DNA of 64,000 nucleotides. Origin: Tribonema minus. Its lineage: Eukaryota > Sar > Xanthophyceae > Tribonematales > Tribonemataceae. Positions 24,324 through 36,300 of this stretch are shown one piece after another (the first letter of the stretch is position 1; every line of letters starts with the position of its first letter). Under the pieces are notes generated by a model. The model worked only from the letters and a program-made list of their open reading frames with translations, made no database searches and had not been told where the DNA came from. The stretch spans positions 868,001 to 932,000 of the forward strand of contig JAFCMP010000112.1 of NCBI GenBank assembly GCA_017506865.1, written 5' to 3'. Position numbers and translations under genes: made by a program.

Positions 24324-27300
24324 ATGCCGGCTCCGGACGCACAGAAGCAGGCAATCTCTATAAAGGTGCCTGCCAAGGATCCAAAGAAGCCTGATGATGG
24401 TGGCAAACCCCTGGACAAAAAAGAGGAGCAGCCTCAGGTAAATCAGATCTCTCTCAGGCTGTGTACCTCGGTTGTTTCTTGGGGAACACGATTTTCTGTC
24501 TTCATTATACAGCTTTCATTGTGGAGAGTGGCTGTCTCATACTGCTGTCGTTATCAATTTGTTCATCAGGTGCATGCATTTGAAGTTGACAAGTGCTGCA
24601 GATGGAACGCGTGCTCAGGGCAGGCTCTTGTGACTCTTCGACTTCTGTGCGCTTGCATGCGCAGGATGAGAAAGCCACAAAGGGGAAGGAGAAGGGCAAG
24701 AGGGAGAAGAAGGTCGGGGAGCCAGAGGAGTTGAGCGAGGTACGCACTGCGTAGAGTCCGATCCACACAGCTCTTTGCAGCGCCACAGCTGCAGTCATGC
24801 ACTTAACAGCTTCCAGCTGGGAGATGCGGACCGGTTGAGGTGTTCAGGGCGTGTTGGCGCTGCGACAATTTGGCGCTGATTTGCTGAGCAGCTGCAAGTG
24901 CGCCTGCCGCACGTAGATGCCTGTACATCGGCCAAGTGCACTCTGCCTGACGGTAGCCCGCTTGCCTGCTGCCCCCACCTGATGCTCATCAGCGCAGCAA
25001 TGAATTGTTCAGTGGCTCAACTGCCAGCAACAGTGCATCCACACCCTGTGCTACAGCAATGTCAGTGCCATTGCTCCAATTGAAGTTCCAGTGCGTGCAT
25101 CAGTTCTGCTGGCATGTTCGCCATGAGGATGGAGGTGCCCCAACAATGGAGCCCGCAGTACCTAACGTAGTCTTTTCCGTTTCACGGTGTATGTACAATA
25201 CGGCGCGGCGGCGGAGCAGGAGGACCGGCTTCTGAAGGAGGGGCTGGAACTGGCGGTAACCCGGTCATCCGATACTGACCCGGAAATTCAGAAGGTGAGC
25301 CCCACGGCATTGAGTTGCTGGTGTCGCCAGTTAGAAAGATTACTGTTGTAATGTGCTGGCACTGGCAGTGCCCGAGCACTGTTTTATCCCCTGCGCAACA
25401 CAGATGCGATAGACATGGAGGTGGTTACATTGTGATTAGCGCAGGCAGATGCGCTGCTGTGCCTGCTGTACTGCCCTACTGATCTACCATTGTCTGGCAT
25501 GTCTGTGTGCGACAAATTGCACAGCTCTACCTGCAGCTGGGGCATTTAGTACCACTGGTGCTGCGCTGCAATTGGTGCTTCCTGAGGCAGCTGCGTGTGT
25601 TGAAACGCACTGCTACATGCCATGATGTGGGACCATGCTGTGGTCACTGCGTGCCGTACACACTTGGTCGGCGCGCAGCAGCATGAGATGCGTCAGAACG
25701 TCTACCATGCGCATGGCAATTGGCAACCCAGACGAGGAGTAGTCGCATGATAGTAAAACACTGTAGCTGCAACATATCAGCACCGCCATGGACTTTGGCT
25801 TCAAATGCCTTCTCCTTCTCCAACCGGCTCTGCACACTGTGAACTCCGCACTACTTGGTGTTCTTGCTGCTGCTCTGGGCATTACCTGCCATCGCTACAA
25901 ACACTCACCAGATGAGCGTGCTCGAAAACAACAAGCGCCGGCCTAGGTCTTGCGCAACACCGCACGCGTGTCCGGTTGTGACGCACCGCTGCGTGCCCCT
26001 GCGCAGCGCACGGTGAGCGACGCAGTAGTCACGCCACCGCTCGCTTGCCACCCGTCTTTGCCCGCTCTTCCAGCGAGTGCCTGAAAGTGCGAGCCCATGT
26101 GTGAACCCCCCGCCCCATCTGAAACTGAAACTCTCAGCCCCATCCCCCTCCACCCCCCCCCCCCCTCTCCCCCGCGTGCTCACCCCCCCCCCCCCGGCAG
26201 GCCGCGATCGCGCACCTCTCGCGCGAGATCCGCTCCGCGACCACATCCATGACGTCCGTGCCCAAGCCGCTCAAGTTCCTGCGGCCGCACTACGCGGCGC
26301 TCGTCGCCGCGTACGACGGCTGCGCGCCCGGCGACAACCGCCGCGCGCTCGCCGACGTCCTGTCCATCATGGCCATGACGACGGCCGCGCCGGGGGCGCG
26401 CGACAGGTGCGAGTGTGAATGGATGCGGCAGCGCTCAGGGCTGTTGCGACGCAGCGCAGTAAGGCGCTGCGCGCGCTCGGTGGGATGACGCAGCGCGCGC
26501 GGCTGCTGCTGCTGCTGCAGCAGCGGCAGCGGCGGCGGCGCGCGGGGCTACTGCTGCTGCTGCTGCAGCGGCAGCGGCGGCGGCGGCAGCAGCGGCGGCG
26601 GCGGCTGCGGCGGCGGTGGCGGTGTCATGTGTGCGGTCTGCGACGGAGACTGCAGCGCCGCTTGGATCCCTGTTGCAGAGTCACAGATGTGGTGGTTGGG
26701 CGTTGCCGTCAGCGCACTGTTGAGTAGAGGCACTTCTGCGCTCCTGCATGGCGCTGCTTGCAAGCCCCGACAGTCATGCGATGTGATGATCAAAACGGTC
26801 CCCGCGTCGGTCGACACAGCACCAGCGTCAACCAGTCAGATTGTCTGGGGTCAGAGTGGCACTTACACACTGTGGTTAGAGCTGGGGCAGCCACACCGGC
26901 AACGTGACACTTACGCTGTATCCCATTCATCATGGCCGCTTGTTGACGACCGCCGGTCCCTCGCAGCCTGCGGTACAAGCTGGCGGGCAACGTGAAGGAG
27001 CTGGGGCAGTGGGGGCACGAGTTTCTGCGCACGCTGGCAGGGCAGATAGGCGAGGAGTACTCGGCGCGCATTACAGGCGAGGCGCCGGCGGGGGGGGAAG
27101 GAGAGGCCAAGCCGGAGGACGAGGTGGGGAGTCAGCTTATGTGCTAACATAATGCTTCAACATTACGTACTTGAAGTATATACATGCAGAGCATGCGTGA
27201 TGTATACACATGCGAGCAGCACATGCCGCTCATATCTGCGGGGCAGATAGGCGCGAGGAGTACTCAGCACGCATCACAGGGGTGGCGGAGGCGGGGGGCG

Positions 27301-30300
27301 GAAGGAGAAGCCAAGCCGGAGGACGAGGTCTTGCCCCCTAAAACTTCAACTTTCAAACTTCAAGTATAGAAGTTCACACCACGCTTGGAGCAATGTATAC
27401 AAATGTGAGCAGCATCTGCCGCTGACATGTACTATACTGTCAAATTTGTATATACATGGGCATATTGGAGCTTGCATCATGCATTCTGAAGGTGAGAAAC
27501 TGTAGGAATCTGTAGAACAGGTAGTCAGATAAGTATGAGTGTGTACAGTCATGTGGCACTATGGCCGTGGTTGCTGATGTGGAAAAACTTCACGAAGCCA
27601 GCGCATAAGTGATGCAGGCATACATACATGTCACGTGAAATGACTACGAGGCGGGCACAGACACACAGTCATTACACTCCTTGGGGGTTGCCGAAGAATT
27701 TGTCTTTGTGTGCATGCGGCCTCAACATTTGCGTCAGGTGTGCATTTGGCGGCCGCAGGGAGCCGTGCGGGGGTTGGCGACAAGATTCAATGCTGTGTGT
27801 TTCTTCTTCATCCATCCGGGGTCAATATTGTGGTAGCGCCACAGACATAAGAACGCTGTCCTTGCGGTGTCAGGAGCTGGCACCGCTGCCGTTGAACATC
27901 ATGGCGGGGCTGCGGAGACCTGCTTTACTGGCCACAGCTGCCCTTGTGTAGCTGCAGGGATGCGTATAAACTTGAAGGCGCGCTCCACTGATGCACAATG
28001 GCCCAATGTCACCCTGAAGTGTGATTCTGGCACCATTACCCATGGACACGCATCCCATCTTAATGACGAGGGCGACGACGCATGAGTTGTATGTAGTATG
28101 CACGAACCTTGTTGCAGCTGTCACTGTTGGGCAGCATTTCGTGAGGAGGTCGTATATACGTACAGATGACGTGTACAGAAAGATAACATGGGTGTATATG
28201 AAGCGTGCTCGTGCTCAGGAGCGAGGACGAGCTGTGATGACGCGCCGAACATTTGTGAAGTAACGGCGTGCACATAATGGGGGGCTGATCCGCAGCAGAA
28301 ATGTGCCAACCTGTCGTTCAGCAAGATAAAGATCTGTGTTCATCACAGCGTCCTAGTAGGCCGGACATAATGCACACGGCAGTGCTTGCGATCGCCAGGT
28401 TGCAGCGCCATCATCGCACACTTTGGTGTGCACGCGTGCACCCGCTCTGCAGCCCGGCGTGCGTGGCTGTGTCTGCATGAGACCGGCATGCAGCGCCGTT
28501 AGGCAATGAGAATGCGTTTGCTGAAATACACCACACCTTTGAAAACTCCTAGTAGGCGCATTGGTCATGGTTCGTCGGCACCATGACACGACACAACGCC
28601 ATTCTTGCATACTAGCTGTCTGATGGAAGTAGATTCACTTATAAGAGGTGGAGCGTGGTGTGTCGAATGTCTCGAGAAACACTCTCGTGCAAACGTTGGC
28701 GTGGGGTTAGGGTTAGGTGTATGCCCACAATGACGCCATTCGCTGCTAGAACAGGACTTCTGGGTTTGTTTGTCATTTGGTACATACTGCAGATATGCTA
28801 TTGTTGGCAAACTCCCGCCTGTGCAAGATTGTAGCGGTATTGCACGATGAGCCTGATGAACATGTGGTCATTAGGGGAACGGTGGACGGACATGCTCGCC
28901 AGTGGTCATCCCATCCGTCCCCAACTGCCATGCTCTTCCAGTGCAGCCCACATGTCGACTGAGCCCTGCTGCCGCCGGGGTTGTCGTCATTGCATCATAC
29001 ACAAACTGTCGGGGACGTGCCATCGATCGATCGAGAGGCCATGAGCGTGGCAAGCCCTTTAACACCCCCAGATATGCTGGTCTGAGCACAAGTGATTGAA
29101 TCCCCCCCCCTTCCCCCTCCCCATCCCCCTCCCCCTCCCCCCACACCTCCAGATATATTGGTCTGAGCACAAAGTATTGAATGCTCCTCCCCCCTCCCCA
29201 ACACCTCCAGATATGTTGGTCTGAGCATCAAATGATTGAAACTACCCCCCCCCCCCTGCCCCTTGCCCCCCTCCCCCATCCGCAGGAGCCGGACGTGTCC
29301 GACCTCATGGTCCTCGTCGACGAGATCGTGCCGTTCCACCTGCAGCACAATGCGGAGGCGGAGGCGGTGGACCTGCTGGTGGAGGTGCAGCGCCTGCCCA
29401 AGCTGCTCGAGCTGCCGTTCGTCGACGACAAGAACTACGAGCGCGTGTGCCTGTACCTGCTGCGCATGGCGGACTACATGGTGAGCTGAGCGCTGCTGCT
29501 CGTAAGCGCGGCCGCACGGGGGTGGATGCACGGTATACGGAGTCCACGCGGCGAGGTGGTCGCTGTACATGTCGGCACTGACTGGGGCACGGCAACTGCG
29601 CGACGTCGTGATTGATGGTAGATATGCCCCATGTCATGTTAATCTCTGTTCAGCGATGTGACTGCGCATGGCGGACTCCATGGTGGGCCTGAGCGCTGCT
29701 GCTCGTGAGCGCGTCGGCGCGATGGTCGACGCAAGTTCACGCAGCGTAGTGGTCGCTGTCCGCGTCGGCGCTGACTGGGGCACGGGAACTGCGCGGCGCT
29801 ATGCTTGATGAGAACCGCCCGATGTCATGTATATTTGCGTTTGGTGAACGACATGCGTCAGCGAGCTCACGTGTACTGTTGTTTCCGCTGACGCAGGTGA
29901 TGCCGTCTCATACGTTAATTGCGAAGGGTGTGGGTGTGTAGGGGGTGGGGGAATCAACTCAGGTCGTGTGGATTGCATGCTGCATTATAATCCGCTGGCC
30001 ACTCGAGCAGCCGATGACAACATACTGGTGCGATACAGATCGTGCGCTGCAGCGGGCGGCAATGTTGGGGCAGGCCTGCGTGCTGTCGCCGTCAGCTGCT
30101 GCGCTGCAACGCCGCGCAGCAGCGCACCAATCAAGCGCCAGCAAACACACAGACAAGCCCACGCTCAGCGCAGTATGAATGCCGCTGCAGACGCGCGCGC
30201 GCGGGCAACAAGCCCCCATCCACAACGCCTCCGCTGCCGCCGTGATGCCCCCCTGCTCTACTCACCGCTGCCGCCGCCGCCGCCGCTGCCGCCGCCCGCA

Positions 30301-33300
30301 GTCCGACCCGGACGACCTGGCGTCCATGCTGGAGGTCGCGCACCGCCTGTACCGCCTGCGCGGGCGCTACGTGGAGGCGCTGCGCGTGGCGCTGCGCCTC
30401 GACCGCCAGGACGAGATCGCGGAGCTCTTTGCAGAGTGCGAGGACGGCGCCGTGCGCAAGCAGATGGCGCTGCTGCTCGGCAGGTGCGCGCGCGCGCATG
30501 GGGATAGCGATACAAGCACAGGACGCAGTGATACTGTCGCTACGCGTAGGATTGAGCGTGGTGTTGTACTGAAGCAGATGGTCCTGCTGCTCGGCACGTG
30601 TGCGCGCGCGGGGGCGTAGCGACTTAATTGGGGACCGGGCATAGAATGGGTGCTTTTCACACCCCGTGCTGACAGGCAGCCGACGAGTGTCAGGCGCAGC
30701 TGCAGTAGAGGCGATAGCTGCTAGGCCGTAGGCAAGCAGAAAGCGACGCTGCTCGGCAGGTGCGCATGCGCGCGCGGGCGCGTAACGATGCGCTTACAGG
30801 AAGGACGCGGTAGTACTGTCGCTGCGGGTAGAATCAAGCGTGACATCATAAAAGTTGGTGAGTCAGTTGAGACCATTTGTGGCACCCCGCATATCTCAGC
30901 CTGCCTCGCAGCGACGGGTTCGCCTGCACGCTGCCGCTGACTCGCAGAGGTCGCAGCGGAACGCGACACAAAGCACCTTACGCAAACCTCACTGCCATCG
31001 CGTCAACCCTGTGCGCACGCGCTGCGACCAGATGCTGCTGCAGCGTTGGCGTGCGCGCGGCTTGTGTCGCATCGCTGCCGCCGCCGCCGCCGCTGCCGTG
31101 GCGTGCTTGTGCGCCACCCGCGATACGCGCTTGCCGCCTGTGATTACGCTTCATGCCCCCTGCTCCGCCCCTGCTGCCAGGCACCGGAGCTCGTACACAC
31201 ACCCGGAGGACGACGCGATCAACGAGCTGGTGGGCAACGCGGCGCTGAGCGACCACTTCCTTGCGCTCGCGCGTGACCTCGACGTCATGGAGGCCAAGAC
31301 CCCCGAGGCGAGTGCCGGCGACGGCCGATGATCGCTGCTGCCACGCACTCACCGCCATAGCAGCGTGCGTAGACTGTCGCGCGCGCGTCAGAGTGGCGGG
31401 CCGCAAATGATACATTTGGCGTGTGGCGGCGGCGGTAGTAGCCTCCGGCGGTCGCGGCGACGCGTCCGTGGCGCGAGGCGAGGCGGTGCTGCACAGCCGA
31501 CAGAGAGGGCTCTCGTTACGGTCCATGATACTCTGCCGCATGCAGTGCTCGCATATGCCGGTGCGCGTGCGTCGCGTTGGCAGCGTGCACATGGCGCTGC
31601 CGCGGTGGTCGCGTACGGCGGCGGCCGCTGGCGCTTGCGCCGATGCAGCGCGTGCCCGCCATGCGCTGCCGCGGAGCGCTGTGTAGTGCTGCCGTGCTGA
31701 GCCGCGCTGTCCGTGGTGCATGCAAGTCATAGGTAGCGCTGCTGCTGCACTGCGTTTGACGCTCGCGCGTCGCATGCGCCATGTGTGCGGCGCCGCCGCA
31801 AGGCCCTGAGACACTCTTGCGATCGTTCCAGCCAGATCGCCCACCGCGTTTGCATGCGCTGCACGCCGTGAGTTCTGGGCCCCGCGCCGCCGCCGCTGCT
31901 GGTGCAGTCAGCGCCGCCGCAGTCACTGGTGACGACAGCACTTGTGCGACGCGTACGCACATGACAGCAAATGCACCACCACCGCAATGTACTGCGCCGC
32001 TACGCGTGCCCCACATTTATCGGGTGCGGCATGGCCGTGTCGATGCACGTCGCGTCACTGCGCTGCTGCCATCAGTGCAGTCAGCGCCGCTGCAGTCGCC
32101 CAACGACGCATTCGCCGTGTCGTGCGCCTCGGCGTGGCGCTCGTGCTGCAGAGGTATTGCTCACTCTGTAGCTGTATGTGCCCCTAACTTTAACTTCATC
32201 TGGTGACGCGCTGCGCGCAGGACATCTACAAGAGCCACCTGGCGGACAGCGCGGGGTTCAGCCGGCGACGCGACGCCGGCGCGCCGCAGGTGAGCGCTGC
32301 CACTGCTCAAAGCGAGCGCCGCCGTGGCGCATGCTGGCCTCAGGGGCACTGCCCGGCAGAAAGGCCGGCAGACGTGTAGATGCGCGTCGTAGCATCTTTG
32401 GGGCGGTGCGGCACGGCTTCACTGCCCAGTCTGAGTGCTTGGGTACTTGAGGTATCGCTTGCACTGGGCTTGAGGTTATAATCAGCGCTCGCACGTGCGT
32501 GGTGACGCGGCGGCGAGATTTGCGAAGGCGCCCCGGCGCCGCCCCTGGGGGCATTGCGGCGCAGCGCCGCAGCTGCACGATACACATTCACAAGGCAGCA
32601 TCATCAGCGCCGCACTGCCGCCCTGCCTGCCGTGAGCGCGGCGCGGCGTGAGCTTGCCCTGCACTGCGATCAGAGAGTCAGGCGCCGCGGTGTTGCGGGC
32701 TTGTGCGCGAAGCGGCGCTGCTCTGACGCCGCCGCTGCGTGCGCGCTGACGACACTTTCGCTGCGTGTGCGCTGCTTCTGCCCTGCGTGAGAGCGCAGGT
32801 GGACAGCGCGCGCGCGAACCTGGCCAGCACGTTCGTCAACGCGTTCGTCAACGCCGGCTACGGACAGGTGGGCATTGCGATTGATGAGCGCTGCTTGCGG
32901 CGCCATACTTGAAACTAGGCGACCATGGACCAAATTCATGGAACTTGATGTATTTGTCAGTGTTCATGAATGAATGTACGTGCGAGGAGGGAGACCTTAC
33001 GTTGTCAGTATTCATGAATGAGTGTACGTGTGAGAGGAGGGAGACCTTACGAAGCGGGTTAGCTTGCAGTGTATGGGGCCGGAATGGTATCCTCCAGCCG
33101 CAGCATTCGCAGTGCTCGCCACGCGCCGCCGCATGTGGCAGCACACTCGTTGAAGCGTGTAGGGTCATGAAGTCAACAAAATGCCGCAGACCCTGTTTGC
33201 CAAAGCTGTTGCTGTGCTTCGCAGCAAGCGTTGAGCACGCGTGCAGCGTGCTGTGTATACATGACAGGCGGGTGTGCACATCGCGCCTCCGCTGCACCGT

Positions 33301-36300
33301 ATTTGTTGCTCAGGCCAGTGCGATGTCGCATGCGGGCCCGAGCCACAGACATGGCCTTTGATTCTCAGTCCAGCACCCTGTCACAAGCGGCTGCGCATCA
33401 CGGTCAGACTTCAAGTAGGTGTTCTGTACTTGTGGTCTTCTGTATTGCGAACCTCCCGCTGTCTGCGATGGTGCATGACCGACTGCGCGCTGCCAATATT
33501 GCTGATCACACCGGCACGCAGCAAGCGCCGTCTGGACAGTCTCTTTGACCGAAGGTCGATGCCCACATCATGACCGCAGCAAGAGATGGAGACAAGCCGC
33601 ACAAAATGTATGTATCTGCCTCGCACTTCGTTTTCGTTACAATACAGCGTTGATGTTCATCAAGTGACTCTCCTCCCCTCGCAGGACTCGCTCATCACGC
33701 TCAGCATGTACCGCGTCTGCCTCACTTACTTCACTGCCGCGCTGATGTACAACCTCGATTTCCGCCGGGTGACTCCCCCCCCCTCCCCCGCGACAGGACT
33801 CGCTCATCACGCCCGAGGGCAACAGCTGGCTGTACAAGAACAAGGACCACGGCATGCTGAGCGCTGCCGCGTCCATCGGCATGGTGCTGCTGTGGAACGT
33901 CGAGGAGGGCCTCACCCAGATCGACAAGTTCCTATACAGCGGCGAGGACCACATCAGGTTTGATATAGAAGTAATACATGAGTGGGAGGCACTTGCGGCT
34001 AACCACTCCTTGTCACCTAGAGCTCCACGATCTTTTGATTCGGTTCCACAATGCTACTTGGATGACGCGAGCGCGCGTACCCGCTTCGTGACGGTACGCC
34101 GCTGCTCGTGTTCACATGCGCTCTCCTCACACAATCACGCCTCACCCAGACCGACACGTTTCTGTACAGCGGCGAGGACCACATCAGGCATCTCGCAGCG
34201 CCGCACGCACCATCACCGCGCCGCTGCGTGCCTTTCGCTCGTGCTCACCGCATGCCCCCCCCCCCCCCCCCACTGCTGTGCACTGACGCGCCGCAGGGCT
34301 GGCGCGGCGCTCGCGGTCGGCATCGTCAGCAGCGGCGTGCGCAACGAGTCGGACCCCGCGCTCGCGCTGCTTGGCGAGCACGCCGAGGGCGCCAACGCCG
34401 CCATGCGCGTCGCGGCGGCGTGCGGCCTCGGCATTGCGTACGCTGGCGCACGCCGCACAGACGTCATGGAGCTCCTCGTGCCGCTCGTCGCTAACACCGA
34501 CACGGCGGACATGGCGGAGGTGCGGAGTAGGAGTAGGGTTAGGGCTAGGGTTAGGGTTAGGATTGGAGGTAAGGGCGTTGGGTGGAGTAGGGTCAGATGC
34601 CGGCGCGCGCCCCGCTGACGCCATGAAGCTCCTCGTGCCGCTCGTCGCCAACACGGACACGGCGGACATGGCGGAGGTGCGCATCAGGGTTAGGGTTAGG
34701 GTTGGAGGTACGGCTTGGGTGAAGTTTGACAGGGGGGCTGGGGATTAGGTCGGTAGCGCAGCATGCGGGGTAGGGCTATGGGAGGCAAGTAGGCTCACAG
34801 GGGCGGTGTCAGGGTGAGGGTTAGGATTGGTTCCTCGCTCGTGGCGGGCGGGCGGAGAGCAGTACGGTGCAACGCTGTGGCAAGTTTTGTTGGCGAAACA
34901 GCGTGAGTATCAGTTGGCAGAGGTGCAGGTTAAGGTCAGGGTCAGGGGTGGAGGCAGGGCTTGGGTGGGGTGTGAGTGGAGTGCGGATTAGCTGGTCGGC
35001 ACGCTGGGTTCTCGACTGCAGCATAGCATGTGTGCACACGGCAGAGGCGTGCAGCGGTAGGTGGCCCTATGGCGAGCGCATGGTTTGCTGGGTTAGGGCT
35101 AGGGCTGTGTTCGCGTGGGTCGGTGACTGCAGCACCGTGTGCGATGAAGCACAATGCGCACCGGCAGCACCGACGCCATCGCGCCGCTCATGCTGCACGT
35201 TACGACCACTGACACCGTGAGCCTCGCTGCCCGCCCCGTCGGCATCGCCGCAGGGTTGAAGTCAGAGTCATTTTGGTGCACCCCTGTGATGGCGAGTCGC
35301 AGGCAAAGCCCCTCTTGTGACGCGCCTGCCGCAAGCCGGCATCAACGCGCGCTCCGTCTTCGCCGGCACGTGTGATGAGTAGGTCGGCTCTTCCGCATGT
35401 TCAAGTTCTTGAATAGTCAGACCAGCTCAGTAGAAGACCAACTTACGCACAAACCTCAACTGCGCTGCAGGTGGGCCTCGCCGCGCTCTCTCCCTGGGCC
35501 TCGTGTTCGCCGGCACGTGCGACGAGGAGTTCGGCTCGGCGCTCGCCTGCACAAGTGCAAGTTTGAATTGTGCAGTGCAGGCCGCTCACACACACACAAA
35601 CTTCAAATGTGACGCGCACACGCCGCAGGTGGGCCTCGCCGCGCTGTCCCTGGGCCTCGTCTTCGCCGGCACGTGCGACGAGGAGGTCGGCTCCGCCCTC
35701 GCGCAGCGCCTCATGGAGTCGACCGACACGGAGCTCGACCAGGGCATGGCGCGCTTCGTGAGCCTCGGGCTCGGCCTCCTCTTCCTCAACAAGCAGGAGA
35801 AGGCGGACGCCGTGCTGGAGGTCGTCAAGACGATCGCGCATCCCATCGGGCGCTTCACAGAGGTCGTCCTCGAGAGCTGCGCGTACGCGGCCACGGGCAA
35901 CGTGCTCAGGGTACAGAAGGTGAGACAGAGCGCCGTCGGCGCAGGTTTAGATGGTGCTGACGGGCCAGAGACGGCAGGATAGGGCGGGGTCGGTGTAGGG
36001 TTCGGGTTAGGGTTAGGGTTAGGCCAAAGACAGGCTTGCCGTCAATGCGTTTAGGCTGCGCGTACCGGCGGCGGGCAACGTGCTCAGGGTGCAGAAGGTG
36101 AGCGCGCGGGCTCGGGTGTTACTGACGGCTGGCTCAGAGGCGGCTGTGTATGGCAGGTCTGGCATAAGGTTAGTTCAGTGTTGGTGTTTAGACTGGGCCA
36201 AAGGCACGATTGCTGTCAATGTGTGTTTGAGCTGCGTGTACGCGGCGACGGGCAACGTGCTCAGGGTGCAGAAGGTGAGGGGGGCGGCTGCGCGGGCTGG

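Noticed and set aside
28704-28718. A chromosome end
   Set aside because: The TTAGGG motifs are short, interstitial and flanked by coding exons on both sides, so the window is not a telomere.
33685-33770. An alternative first part of RPN1 exon 11
   Set aside because: Only about 18 nt match the real exon start, then the reading departs from the family; the downstream copy gives the conserved protein.
34600-34680. A second functional copy of the RPN1 exon 12 end
   Set aside because: It lacks an acceptor and would duplicate a PC-repeat fragment not present in the family.
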